Assembly (NCBI RefSeq): GCF_020037125.1
Contig: NZ_JAIQDG010000035.1
Location: 1 to 64,000 of the forward strand
Direction: 5' to 3'
From: Myxococcus sp. RHSTA-1-4
GTDB taxonomy: Bacteria; Myxococcota; Myxococcia; Myxococcales; Myxococcaceae
Length of the DNA stretch: 64,000 nt
Below, piece after piece: positions 16,083 to 26,149 of this stretch. The stretch's first letter is position 1. Each line of letters begins with the position of its first letter. The notes under the pieces were generated by a model. That model saw only the letters and a program-made list of their open reading frames with translations. It had not been told where the DNA came from and did not search any database. The position numbers and the translations under genes were made by a program.

Positions 16083-19000
16083 TTGTCCGAGCCCCGCCAC
16101 ACGTTGCTGTTCGTTGATGACGAGGCCGACGTCCTGGACATCCTCACGCGGATGTTCCAACGCCGGTATCGCGTCCTCACGGCCACGAGCGGGCCGGAGG
16201 CACTGGAAATCCTCAGGCGCGAGCCGGTGGACGTGCTCGTCACGGACCAGCGGATGCCGGAGATGTCCGGCATCGAGCTGGTGGCCACCGCGCGCGCGGA
16301 GGGCCTCGACGTCACCACGCTGCTGCTCACCGGGTACACGGACCCGGAGGACATCATCGCGGCCATCAACCGCGGCCAGGTGTACCGGTACATCACCAAG
16401 CCGTGGGACGTGAACGACCTGCTCATCACCGTGAAGAACGCGGTGGAATTCACCCAGCTGCGCCGGGACAAGGAGCGGCTCATCCGCCAGCTCCACCAGC
16501 GCGTGGAGGCGCTCTTCGTCCTCTACGAGGTGAGCCGCGCGTCCGCGAACGACCCGGCCAGCTACGACAACATCATCGACCGGGTGCTCATCGCCGTGGC
16601 GCGGGTGCTGCCGTACGACTGCGGCGCGGCGCTCATCGCCCCGGACGAGTCGCGCAGCGCCACGCTGCGGCTGCGCTGCCAGGGCACGGTGGGAGAGCAG
16701 GCGCTGCTGGGCGTGAAGGAGTCCATGCTCGGCGCATACCGCAAGAGCAGCGGCCTGCTCCTGCCGGAGGACCGCGTCATCACCCGCGTGGCCGGCACCA
16801 CCACGCAGGACGCCACCGCGGCCACCGTCTACCCGAGCCAGCTCACGGTGAACCTGGTGGCCGGCGGGCGCCCGGTGGGCATGCTGTCGCTGTTCAGCCA
16901 GCGGCCGGACGCCTTCACCGAGGACGACGGCGTCCTCCTAGACGTGCTGGCCAACCAGACGGCGGACGCCATCCAGTCCCTGCGCTCGGCGGAAGAGGAA
17001 GCCCGCCACCGCATGGAGCGCATGGTGGAGTCCATGGCGGACGGCGTGGTCCTCACCGACGAGAAGAACGACCTCGTGGTGATGAACCCGGCCGCGCGGC
17101 GCCTGTTGCAGGCGGGGGACGACGCGGCGGACTTCACCACGAAGATGATGGAGGAGCGGCTGGGCTTCCAGCCCTTCCACCTGGTGCGCGGCTGGGAGTT
17201 CAGCGGCAGCCAGGCGCTGCGCGAGGAGGTGAAGCTCTTCGAGCGGCACGTGCAGGTCACCGTCACGCCCGTGAGCGATGCGCGCGGCACGCTGCGCGGG
17301 GTGTGCGTGGTGCTGCGCGACATCACCGACCAGAAGCGCCTGGAGGAGCGCAAGGACGAGTTCGTCTCCATGGTGAGCCACGAGCTGCGCACGCCGCTCA
17401 CGTCCATCTCCGGCGCGCTGGACCTGGTGCTCAACTTCATGGCCGGCGACATCAACGAGCGGCAGCGCCGCTACCTGTCGCTGGCGAAGGACTCCACCGA
17501 GAAGCTCAACGGCATCGTCGACGACCTGCTGGACCTGTCGAAGTTCGCCAAGGGCCGCCTGCGGATGAACTTCGAGGTGGCGTACCTGGACGAGCTGATT
17601 CAACGCGTGGTGGAGAAGTACCAGCCGGCCTTCGGCGAGAAGCGCATCCTGGTGAAGTCCATCCTCCCGCGGCACCCGCTGCGGGTGATGGCGGACCCGA
17701 ACCGCCTCAACCAGGTCTTCAACAACCTGCTCAACAACGCGGTGAAGTTCACCCCGGAGGGCGGCGACGTGCGGGTGGAGCTGCACGCCACCTCCAGCCT
17801 GCCGGGCTACGTGGTCATCTCCTGCTGGAACAGCGGCGACTCCATCGCCGAGGACAGCCTGGAGCGCATCTTCGACCGCTTCGAGCAGGCGCGCACCCAG
17901 GCCAACCGCACCGTGCGCGGCACCGGCCTGGGGCTGGCCATCTGCCGCAACATCGTGGAGGCCCACGGCGGCCGCATCTGGTGCGAGCCGTGCGTGGAGG
18001 GCGTGCGCTTCATGGCGGTGCTGCCCACCGAGCCGCCGCCCGAGTTGCGCCACCCCGACGAGTCGGCGGAGGTGCCGGCGCAGCCCCGCCGGAAGGAGAA
18101 CCGGGGCCGGGTGCTGGTCATCGAGGGCGAGCCGGAGGTGGGCTTCATCGCCAAGGCGCTGATGACGGCGCGCGGCTACGACGTGCGGCTGGCCTTCAGC
18201 GCGGACGAGGGCGTGGCCGCCGCGCGCAAGTACCACCCGGACATGGTGCTGGTGTCCGTGCGCCTGCCGGACGTGGACGGGCTGCGGCTGGCGGAAATCC
18301 TCCGGCACGACCCGGAGACGCGCCGCGCTCCGCTGCTGCTGACGTCCGCCTTCGACGAGCGCCAGCGCGCCTTCCGCGCCGGGGCGGATGCCTTCCTGGT
18401 GCGCCCGCTGGCGCCGGACAAGCTGCTGGCCACGGTGGACTCGCTGGTGCGCGGCCGCGCGGGCCCGGCCCACGGGCGCGTGCTGGTGGTGGACGACGAC
18501 ATCAAAATCGCCACCATCTGCCGCGAGGTGCTGGAGAACATCGGCTTCGACGTGGCGCTCGCGGGCTCCATCGAGGAGGGGCGCCGCTCCCTGCGCGAGC
18601 GCCGGCCGGACGTCGTCCTGCTGGACGTGACGCTGCCGGACGGCGACGGCTTCGTCTTCCTGGAGGAAATCAAGGCCGAGCGCGCCAGCGGCCACATCTC
18701 CGTCATCTTCATCTCCGCCCGCGCGGAGACGTCCTCCAAGGTGCGCGCCCTCAAGCTGGGCGGTGACGACTACCTCACCAAGCCCTTCGACGCGCTGGAG
18801 CTGGGCGCGCGCGTGGAGAGCGTGATGCGGCGGCGGGAGCAGGAGCTGTCCGCCTCGCCCACCACGCAGCTGCCGGGCTCCACGGCGATTGAGCGCGAGG
18901 TGCAGCGGCGGCTGATGGCGCGGCGGCCCTTCGCCTTCTGCTACCTCGACCTGGACAACCTCAAGGCCTACAACGACTACTACGGCTTCGCGAAGGCGGA

Positions 19001-19408
19001 CGGCGTGGTGCGCCAGACGGGCGACCTGATGCGGGAAATCTTCGCGCAGGAGGGCGCGCCCGGGGACTTCCTGGGCCACGTGGCCGGTGACGACTTCGTG
19101 TTCATCACCTCGACGGAGTCGGTGGACCGCATCTGCCAGAAGGCCATCGAGACCTTCGACAGAATCATTCCGCTCTACTACGACCGGCAGGACCGGGAGC
19201 GCGGCCACATCGAGGCGGAGGACCGCTTCGGGGAGAAGCGGCGCTTCCCCATCATGAGCGTGTCCGTGGTGGCGGTGATGACGGACGGCACCCAGGACCA
19301 CGCGGAGCTGGCGCGTCGCGCGGCGGACATGAAGAAGCGGGCCAAGGCGATTGCCGGCTCCGTCTTCCTGCGCAGCGACCGGGAGCGGGTGGTACGCTCC
19401 GTGGCCGG

Positions 19409-19412
<4 letters not shown>
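16083..19412 (+). CDS. Hybrid histidine kinase: REC-GAF-PAS-HisKA-HATPase-REC-REC-degenerate GGDEF
   Basis: 1109 residues, no membrane segment, so cytosolic. REC1 (about 6-120) has an intact LVTDQRMPEMSG. A GAF (about 150-300) and a PAS region (about 310-415) follow. HisKA His433 sits in MVSHELRTPLTS, and the ATPase has NNLLNNAVKF and GTGLGLAIC. REC2 (about 680-795) lacks the phospho-accepting Asp (VLVSVRLPDVDG) and the conserved Lys (LVRPL), so it should not be phosphorylated. REC3 is intact (VVLLDVTLPDGDG, TKPF). The C-terminal GGDEF fold reads HVAGDDFVF in place of GGDEF, so diguanylate cyclase activity is unlikely; ligand binding is possible, as in M. xanthus SgmT. The TTG start lacks a good ribosome site and is uncertain. 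It overlaps the next kinase by four bases. Confidence 0.9.
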
Positions 19413-21256
<1,844 letters not shown>

Positions 21257-21294
21257 GCCCCCGGGCGGGGGTGTGATAGCTAGGGAGGCTGCCC

Positions 21295-22263
21295 ATGGCC
21301 GATTCCCGCCCATCCCGGCGCCAGACGCCCTTCCTCGTCGGCCTGCTGCTCATCCTCGCGGCGCTGCCGGCCGGGTGGTTCGTCTTCCTTCGAGAGCCGC
21401 CTCCGCCGCCACCACCTCCTCCTCCGCCCGTGGCCGTGCAGGCTCCGGTGGAGAAGAAGCCGCTGGAGCTGGAGATCACCGAGGTGTCCGGCACCGTGGA
21501 GGTGCTGCACTCGGACGGCACCTGGCGCGCGGCGACGGTGGGCACCACGCTGCGCCAGAACGAGAAGGTGCGCACGCAGGACGGCTCGTACGCCATGCTC
21601 ATCGGCGGCAAGGCCGTGGAGGTTCGCATGGACCCCGGCACGGAAATCTCCGTGGAGTGGCTGACGGAGTCCGTGTCCCGCATCCTGCTCGCCAACGGTA
21701 TGGCGACAGCCGTCGTGCGCCCCGGGCAGCGGCACACCTTCGAGGTGAAGGCGGCGAACGCCGACGCGGTGGCCACGCTCGAGCAGAGCGGCGCCTTCAC
21801 CATGAGCAACAACGGCCGCGGCACCGTGGCGGTGGGCACGCGCGAGGGCGAGGTGACGCTGCTCGGGCAGGGCAAGGTGGTCATCGTCCGCGCGGGCCAG
21901 CAGGCCGTCATCCGCCCCGGGCACGCGCCCTCCGAGCCCGCGCCCATCCCCAGCAGCCTCCTCCTCAAGGTGGACTGGCCCGCGGAGCGCACCCGGCGCG
22001 AGCGCGGGCTCGTCGTCCGCGGGCAGACCGACCCCGGCAGCCGCGTGGAGGTGGACGGTGTCTCCATTACCCCGGACGCCCAGGGCCACTTCGAGCGCAA
22101 GCTGTCCCTGCGCGAGGGCCGGAACACGGTGGATGTCCGCGCCGTCGGAGTGGGCCGTATTGAACAGCGGGAGCGTCAGGAGGTGGTGGTGGACACCACG
22201 CCACCCCCCCTGAAGACGGACACCCAGGACATCTGGAATCAGGCAAACGACGCTTCCCGGTAG
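21295..22263 (+). CDS. FecR-domain protein with proline-rich linker
   Basis: 322 residues. One N-terminal membrane segment (FLVGLLLILAALPAGWFVFL) is followed by about ten consecutive prolines, then a FecR-type beta domain (ITEVSGTVEVLHSDGTWRAA..LRQNEKVRTQDGSYAML) and an Ig-like module with GQTDPGSRVEVDGVSITPD. In this setting FecR domains usually sit in periplasmic scaffolds and are not sigma-factor regulators; no ECF sigma gene is nearby. It follows the histidine kinase by 38 bases on the same strand. A hairpin and a new promoter begin 20 bases after its stop, so it probably ends this transcript. Confidence 0.8.
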   Translation: MADSRPSRRQTPFLVGLLLILAALPAGWFVFLREPPPPPPPPPPPVAVQAPVEKKPLELEITEVSGTVEVLHSDGTWRAATVGTTLRQNEKVRTQDGSYAMLIGGKAVEVRMDPGTEISVEWLTESVSRILLANGMATAVVRPGQRHTFEVKAANADAVATLEQSGAFTMSNNGRGTVAVGTREGEVTLLGQGKVVIVRAGQQAVIRPGHAPSEPAPIPSSLLLKVDWPAERTRRERGLVVRGQTDPGSRVEVDGVSITPDAQGHFERKLSLREGRNTVDVRAVGVGRIEQRERQEVVVDTTPPPLKTDTQDIWNQANDASR

Positions 22264-22282
22264 AACCGTGTCGGTCAATCGG

Positions 22283-22309
22283 ACGCTCGCCTTGACCCCT
22301 GGCGAGCGT
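22283..22309. repeat. Perfect 9-bp inverted repeat over the -35 element
   Basis: ACGCTCGCC and GGCGAGCGT flank nine bases that contain the TTGACC -35 box of the next promoter. The hairpin could terminate the upstream FecR transcript, or the dyad could be a regulator site on the riboswitch promoter. No T-run follows. Confidence 0.6.
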
Positions 22310-22321
22310 GCTCCATACACT
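22292..22321 (+). promoter_or_regulatory. Probable sigma-70-type promoter of the riboswitch operon
   Basis: TTGACC (22292-22297) and TACACT (22316-22321) are 18 bases apart. A start about seven bases downstream would put the first nucleotide just before the GEMM aptamer. The match is five of six at -35 and four of six at -10. Confidence 0.55.
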
Positions 22322-22334
22322 CCCCTCCAGACGT

Positions 22335-22432
22335 TCCTGTTCAAGGGCAATCCAGGACGAAAGTCCTGGTGCGCAAAGCCGCGGGGCCTGAAGTACGGCC
22401 GGCCGTGACCGCCGTGGGAAGCCAGCACCGGA
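22335..22432 (+). ncRNA. Cyclic-di-GMP-I (GEMM) riboswitch
   Basis: The conserved GEMM elements occur in order: GGGCAATCC, the stem CAGGAC/GTCCTG closed by a GAAA tetraloop at 22359-22362, the invariant GCGCAAAGCC (22371-22380), the GGGGCCTGAAG segment, a second stem with ACGG/CCGT, and the closing AGCCAGCACCGG. These build the two-helix aptamer that binds cyclic-di-GMP. It lies about 70 bases before the ATG at 22504 on the same strand, so it should control the exported-protein operon. The expression platform, and hence whether the ligand turns genes on or off, is not evident. Confidence 0.92.
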
Positions 22433-22503
22433 TGTTCCGGGCCCACTGTGCCTTGTGCGGGGCGTGGGTCGTTTGTCTCGGAGTCTCCGGGAGGTCGTTT
22501 CCG

Positions 22504-24213
22504 ATGCTGCGGACTCTGGCCCTGGTCGCCTGGTTCTTCCCCGCGTTGTCCTTCGCCGTCATCCCCGAGGCGCGCGCGCCCATCAGCGGCACGCGGACGG
22601 TCGTCAATGGGGGGCCGGGGGACCAGACGGACCCGCACGTCAGCGGGCCGCTGGTGGCCTATACGAACGAATCCGGAGGCAGGAGTGAGATCCGCTACCA
22701 CGACCTGGTGGCGGGGAGGGACGCGGCCATCCCCAACAACGGCGCGTTCGACTTCGTGTCCGACGTGAGTGGGGACACGGTGGTCTTCACCCGCGTGGGC
22801 ACGGGCAGCGCCATCTACACGTTCGACGTGAGCACCGAGTCCACGCCGGTGGAGCTGGCGCCCCAGGAGGGCAGCAGCCGGCGGGCGGCGGTCATTGGCG
22901 GACGCACGGTGGCGTGGCAGGACTTCGGCTATACCGGCAACACGCTGCAGCCGGAGATCGCCGCGTATGACCTGGACCGGGGCATCCTGACGCGGCTCAC
23001 GGTCGACGACCAGCAGGACCGCACGCCGGCGGTGGCCCCCGACGGAAGGACGGTGGTCTGGGCCAAGTGCAACATGCAGGGCCTGGCCTGCGACATCTGG
23101 GAGGCGCGGTGGACGGACACCGGCCTCACCACCCAGGCGCTCACCGGCACCGAGGGCGAGGAGTCGCAGCCGGATACCAACGGCCAGGTGGTGGTCTACG
23201 CCAGCACGCGCACGGTGGAGGGCGTGGCGGACCGGGACATCTACTGGAAGCCGGTGGGCGGCGGCGCCGAGCAGCGGCTGGAGCTGCCGGGCCTGGACGC
23301 CAACCCCAGCATCAGCGGCTCGCTGGTGGCCTTCGAGCGGAGGGCCCCGGACAAGAGCGACTTCGACATCGCCCTCTACGACTTGCGGTCGCAGGCGCTG
23401 TACATGCTGACCCAGGGGCCGGAGAACGAGAACCTCAATGACCTGAGCATGTCCCCGGACGGCACGGTGCGGGTGGTGTGGACGGCGGCGGAGAACGGCG
23501 ACTTCAACGTGCACTCCTTCACCTTCCGCCTGCCGGAGGAGGCGCCCTGCCAGACCTCCACGAAGGAGGGGCGGCTTCCCATCGACGTGTGCGTGGACCC
23601 CCAGAACTGGCCGCTGCTGACGTCGACACGGCTGGTGCGCACCACCGGCGAGTCCAATGGCATGTCGCTCGACTTCGAGGGCACGGGCGTGGGCGTGCTG
23701 TGCGTGGACAACGGCCAGGACGCCGAGCCCGCCACCTCCGGATGGGTGTGGCTGAACGAGCACGAGAAGGTGAACCCCTCCCACTTCAAGCCGGACATGC
23801 CGCTGATCGCCGTGGGCATGGTGATGAGCAGCGAGAACACCAACACGCTGACGGCGGTCATCTCCGGAAGCCCTGGAAGTGCCTTCCGCCTCCGCGTCTA
23901 CGGCATGCCGCCGGCCTGTGAGGAGACGCAGGACGCCGGCGAGGAGGCCGCTCCGGGGATGGAGATCATCCCCGGCCAGCCCGTGACGCCCGTGACGCCC
24001 CAGGACGAGGCCTCCGAGGCGGTGTCATCCATGACCTTCAGCCCCGAGGGCCAGACGCCGGAGCCCGGCCCGGGCAACGGGGGTTGCAGCAGCACGGGCG
24101 GCGGCTTGATGGCGCTCGTGGGGATGATGGTGCTGGCGCTGTGGCTGGCGCGACCCAGGCGCGCGGTGGTGCGCGTGCGGAAGGGACTTCGGCGCAGGGG
24201 CGGCGCCCTGTAG
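22504..24213 (+). CDS. Exported beta-propeller protein with MYXO-CTERM tail
   Basis: 569 residues from ATG 22504, which begins MLRTLALVAWFFPALSFA, a signal peptide. The frame opens earlier at 22369, but that overlaps the riboswitch. The body has repeated blades with T-V-V-x-x-D and S-x-S-G patterns (VSGPLVAYTNESGGRSEIRY, ISGSLVAFERRAPDKSDFDI), resembling TolB/WD40-type propellers. The C-terminus is a MYXO-CTERM signal: GNGGCSSTGGG, a hydrophobic helix, then RPRRAVVRVRK. Such tails are processed by myxosortase-type proteases and direct proteins to the cell surface. First gene after the GEMM riboswitch; function unknown. Confidence 0.85.
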   Translation: MLRTLALVAWFFPALSFAVIPEARAPISGTRTVVNGGPGDQTDPHVSGPLVAYTNESGGRSEIRYHDLVAGRDAAIPNNGAFDFVSDVSGDTVVFTRVGTGSAIYTFDVSTESTPVELAPQEGSSRRAAVIGGRTVAWQDFGYTGNTLQPEIAAYDLDRGILTRLTVDDQQDRTPAVAPDGRTVVWAKCNMQGLACDIWEARWTDTGLTTQALTGTEGEESQPDTNGQVVVYASTRTVEGVADRDIYWKPVGGGAEQRLELPGLDANPSISGSLVAFERRAPDKSDFDIALYDLRSQALYMLTQGPENENLNDLSMSPDGTVRVVWTAAENGDFNVHSFTFRLPEEAPCQTSTKEGRLPIDVCVDPQNWPLLTSTRLVRTTGESNGMSLDFEGTGVGVLCVDNGQDAEPATSGWVWLNEHEKVNPSHFKPDMPLIAVGMVMSSENTNTLTAVISGSPGSAFRLRVYGMPPACEETQDAGEEAAPGMEIIPGQPVTPVTPQDEASEAVSSMTFSPEGQTPEPGPGNGGCSSTGGGLMALVGMMVLALWLARPRRAVVRVRKGLRRRGGAL

Positions 24214-24247
24214 ACTGAGCTGCCTGAACCGGTTCCTCCTCTCACTG

Positions 24248-26149
24248 TTGTTGCTGTGGTGCGCCCCGGCCTGGGCGGACACGCTCGAGCTTCTCGGGCC
24301 TTCGTCCGCCGTGGCGCCGGACGGCTTCCCCGTGGCGCTGGTGAGGAAGGATGCCTCGGGCGCGCCGGTGCCGGTGGGCGCTGCCGCGGTGGTGGCCGAG
24401 GGCGCGGAGCTGCGGGACGGCCCCGCGCAACCGCCGCTGCGAACCTTCGTGGTGGTGCCCCGTCCGGGCGCGAGGGACGTGGTGGTGCGCGCCCGCGTGG
24501 ACGGGTTGGAGGTGCGGGCGCGCTACGTGCTGGGGCCGCCGGCCACCGAGGTGCGGCTGGCGCTGGAGCCGCCCGCGCCGGTGAAGGGCCGGGACAAGGA
24601 GGCGCTGCTCACCGTGCGGCTCGTGCGGCCGGATGGCACCGACGACGACAGCGGGGCGCCGCCGGTGGTGCGTGCCAGCACTGGCCGGGTGGAGGGACTG
24701 GAGCGGACCGGGCCCGGCACCTACCGCGCCCGCTACGTCCTGCCGGACACGCGCTACCCGGAGGTGGCCATCCTGGTGGCGTTCTCCGCGTGGCCCAGCC
24801 CGCAGTCCATCCACGGTGCCTACGGCCGGGTGCTGGTGCCGCTGGCCGCGTCGGTGACGCTGCCGGGCACCACCGAGCCGGACGCGCAGATTGCCATCGA
24901 CATCGCGGGTGAGCAGTTCGGTCCGGTGGCGGCGGGACCGGACGGCCGCTTCCGCCTCCCCATCATCGTCCCGCCGGGCCACCGCTTCGGCCAGGGCCGT
25001 GTGGTGGACCGGGCGGGCAACGTGCGGCGCATGCCCATCGACCTGATGCTGCCGCCCACCGACGGGCTGGCGTGCGTGCTCCAGCCGCAGCGGCTGCCGG
25101 CGGATGGTGCCTCGCGGGCGCGGCTCGTGTGCGCCACCAGCGACCCGATGGGCCGGCCCGTGGAGGACGCGAAGGTGACGGCCCAGGCACGCCACGGCAC
25201 CCTGACGGGCCCGGAGCGCGCGCCGGGAGGCCTGCTGGAGTGGCGCTACACCGCGCCCCGCGCGCTGGCCGGGGACGAGCGCATCGACGCGGCGTGGCCC
25301 CAGCGCGGCGCCGGCTCGCGCGAGCAACTGGAGCTGCAGCTCGTGCAGGGGCCCGTGGCGGAGGTGGGCCTGGCCGTGTCCGACGTGCTGGTGCACCACG
25401 GCTCCAGCACGGAAGTCCGGGTGACGGCGAGTGACACCTTCGGCCGGCCCCGGCCCGGCGCGGTGGTGGAGCAGCAGGCTCCAGTGGGCACCTTCTCGCC
25501 GCCGGTGGAATCGCCGCCGGGCACCTTCACTAGCACCTGGGCGCCGCCGCCTTCCGGCGGGGCGGGAGAGGTGACGCTGTCGGCGCGCGCCTGGGGCCCC
25601 GCGGGGAGCGAGCCCGCGCGCATCGCCGTGTGGCGGGAGGGCGGCGCGCTGCACGCGGGCGTGTCGGACCTGGCGGGGCTGCCGGTGCCCGCGCAGCCGC
25701 TTCGCGTGAATGGCCAGCCAGTGGTGACGGGCGCGGACGGCACGCTGCGCCTGGGCCCGCTCCGGCCCGGCACGCTGGAGGTGACGCACGCGGTGTGGCC
25801 GGGGCTGACGCGCACGGTGCACGTGCTCGGGGTGGACGGGCCGGTGTACCCGCTGGAGGCGGCGCTCGTGCCGGACGCCGTGTCGCAGCGGGTGCGGCTG
25901 GCTCCCGAGGTCCCCGTCAATGTGAGACTGAAGGTGGAGGGGACTCGCGTGACGTACTGGGTGGAGGACGCGCGCGGGAAGGTGCTGGAGGGGCGCAGGG
26001 TGCATGTGGCGCTGTCCGGAGGCGAGCGCGTGGACGAGGAGGTCCGCGGCGGGCGCACCTCCTTCACGGTACGGGCCAGGGGCCCGGTGGGTGTCTCCGT
26101 GGCGGACGTGACGACGGGAGTAACGGCGGTGGCCGAGGTGCGGCCATGA
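24248..26149 (+). CDS. Exported multi-Ig-like protein
   Basis: 633 residues from TTG 24248, but the signal peptide is only complete (LNRFLLSLLLLWCAPAWA) if translation begins at an in-frame CTG at 24224, eleven bases after the upstream stop. No ATG or GTG is available there. The rest is a chain of beta-sandwich modules with invasin- or carboxypeptidase-regulatory-like patterns (GTTEPDAQIAIDIAGEQFGP, RPRPGAVVEQQAPVGTFSPP). No enzyme motif is visible. The last four bases overlap the next gene's ATG, so the product is probably made with the large barrel protein that follows. Confidence 0.8.
   Translation: MLLWCAPAWADTLELLGPSSAVAPDGFPVALVRKDASGAPVPVGAAAVVAEGAELRDGPAQPPLRTFVVVPRPGARDVVVRARVDGLEVRARYVLGPPATEVRLALEPPAPVKGRDKEALLTVRLVRPDGTDDDSGAPPVVRASTGRVEGLERTGPGTYRARYVLPDTRYPEVAILVAFSAWPSPQSIHGAYGRVLVPLAASVTLPGTTEPDAQIAIDIAGEQFGPVAAGPDGRFRLPIIVPPGHRFGQGRVVDRAGNVRRMPIDLMLPPTDGLACVLQPQRLPADGASRARLVCATSDPMGRPVEDAKVTAQARHGTLTGPERAPGGLLEWRYTAPRALAGDERIDAAWPQRGAGSREQLELQLVQGPVAEVGLAVSDVLVHHGSSTEVRVTASDTFGRPRPGAVVEQQAPVGTFSPPVESPPGTFTSTWAPPPSGGAGEVTLSARAWGPAGSEPARIAVWREGGALHAGVSDLAGLPVPAQPLRVNGQPVVTGADGTLRLGPLRPGTLEVTHAVWPGLTRTVHVLGVDGPVYPLEAALVPDAVSQRVRLAPEVPVNVRLKVEGTRVTYWVEDARGKVLEGRRVHVALSGGERVDEEVRGGRTSFTVRARGPVGVSVADVTTGVTAVAEVRP

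Noticed and set aside
15887..16483. N-terminal extension of LexA
   Set aside because: The extension lies over the LexA box, promoter and the divergent kinase gene; normal LexA starts at 15886.
16938..19301. 787-codon minus-strand frame and an equally long second plus-strand frame
   Set aside because: Both overlie the hybrid histidine kinase, whose domains are unmistakable; the shadow products have no motif and biased composition.
21295..22263. FecR anti-sigma/ferric-citrate regulator
   Set aside because: There is no adjacent ECF sigma factor or FecA; the FecR fold here sits in a membrane-anchored protein with a Pro linker and Ig-like module.
21280..23784. 834-codon minus-strand frame spanning the riboswitch
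   Set aside because: It crosses the FecR gene, promoter, GEMM aptamer and MYXO-CTERM gene on the opposite strand and has no recognisable domain.
25630..26145. N-terminal extension of the large barrel protein (172 extra codons)
   Set aside because: It overlaps the preceding Ig-chain gene in another frame, while the ATG at 26146 gives a good signal peptide and an ATGA overlap.
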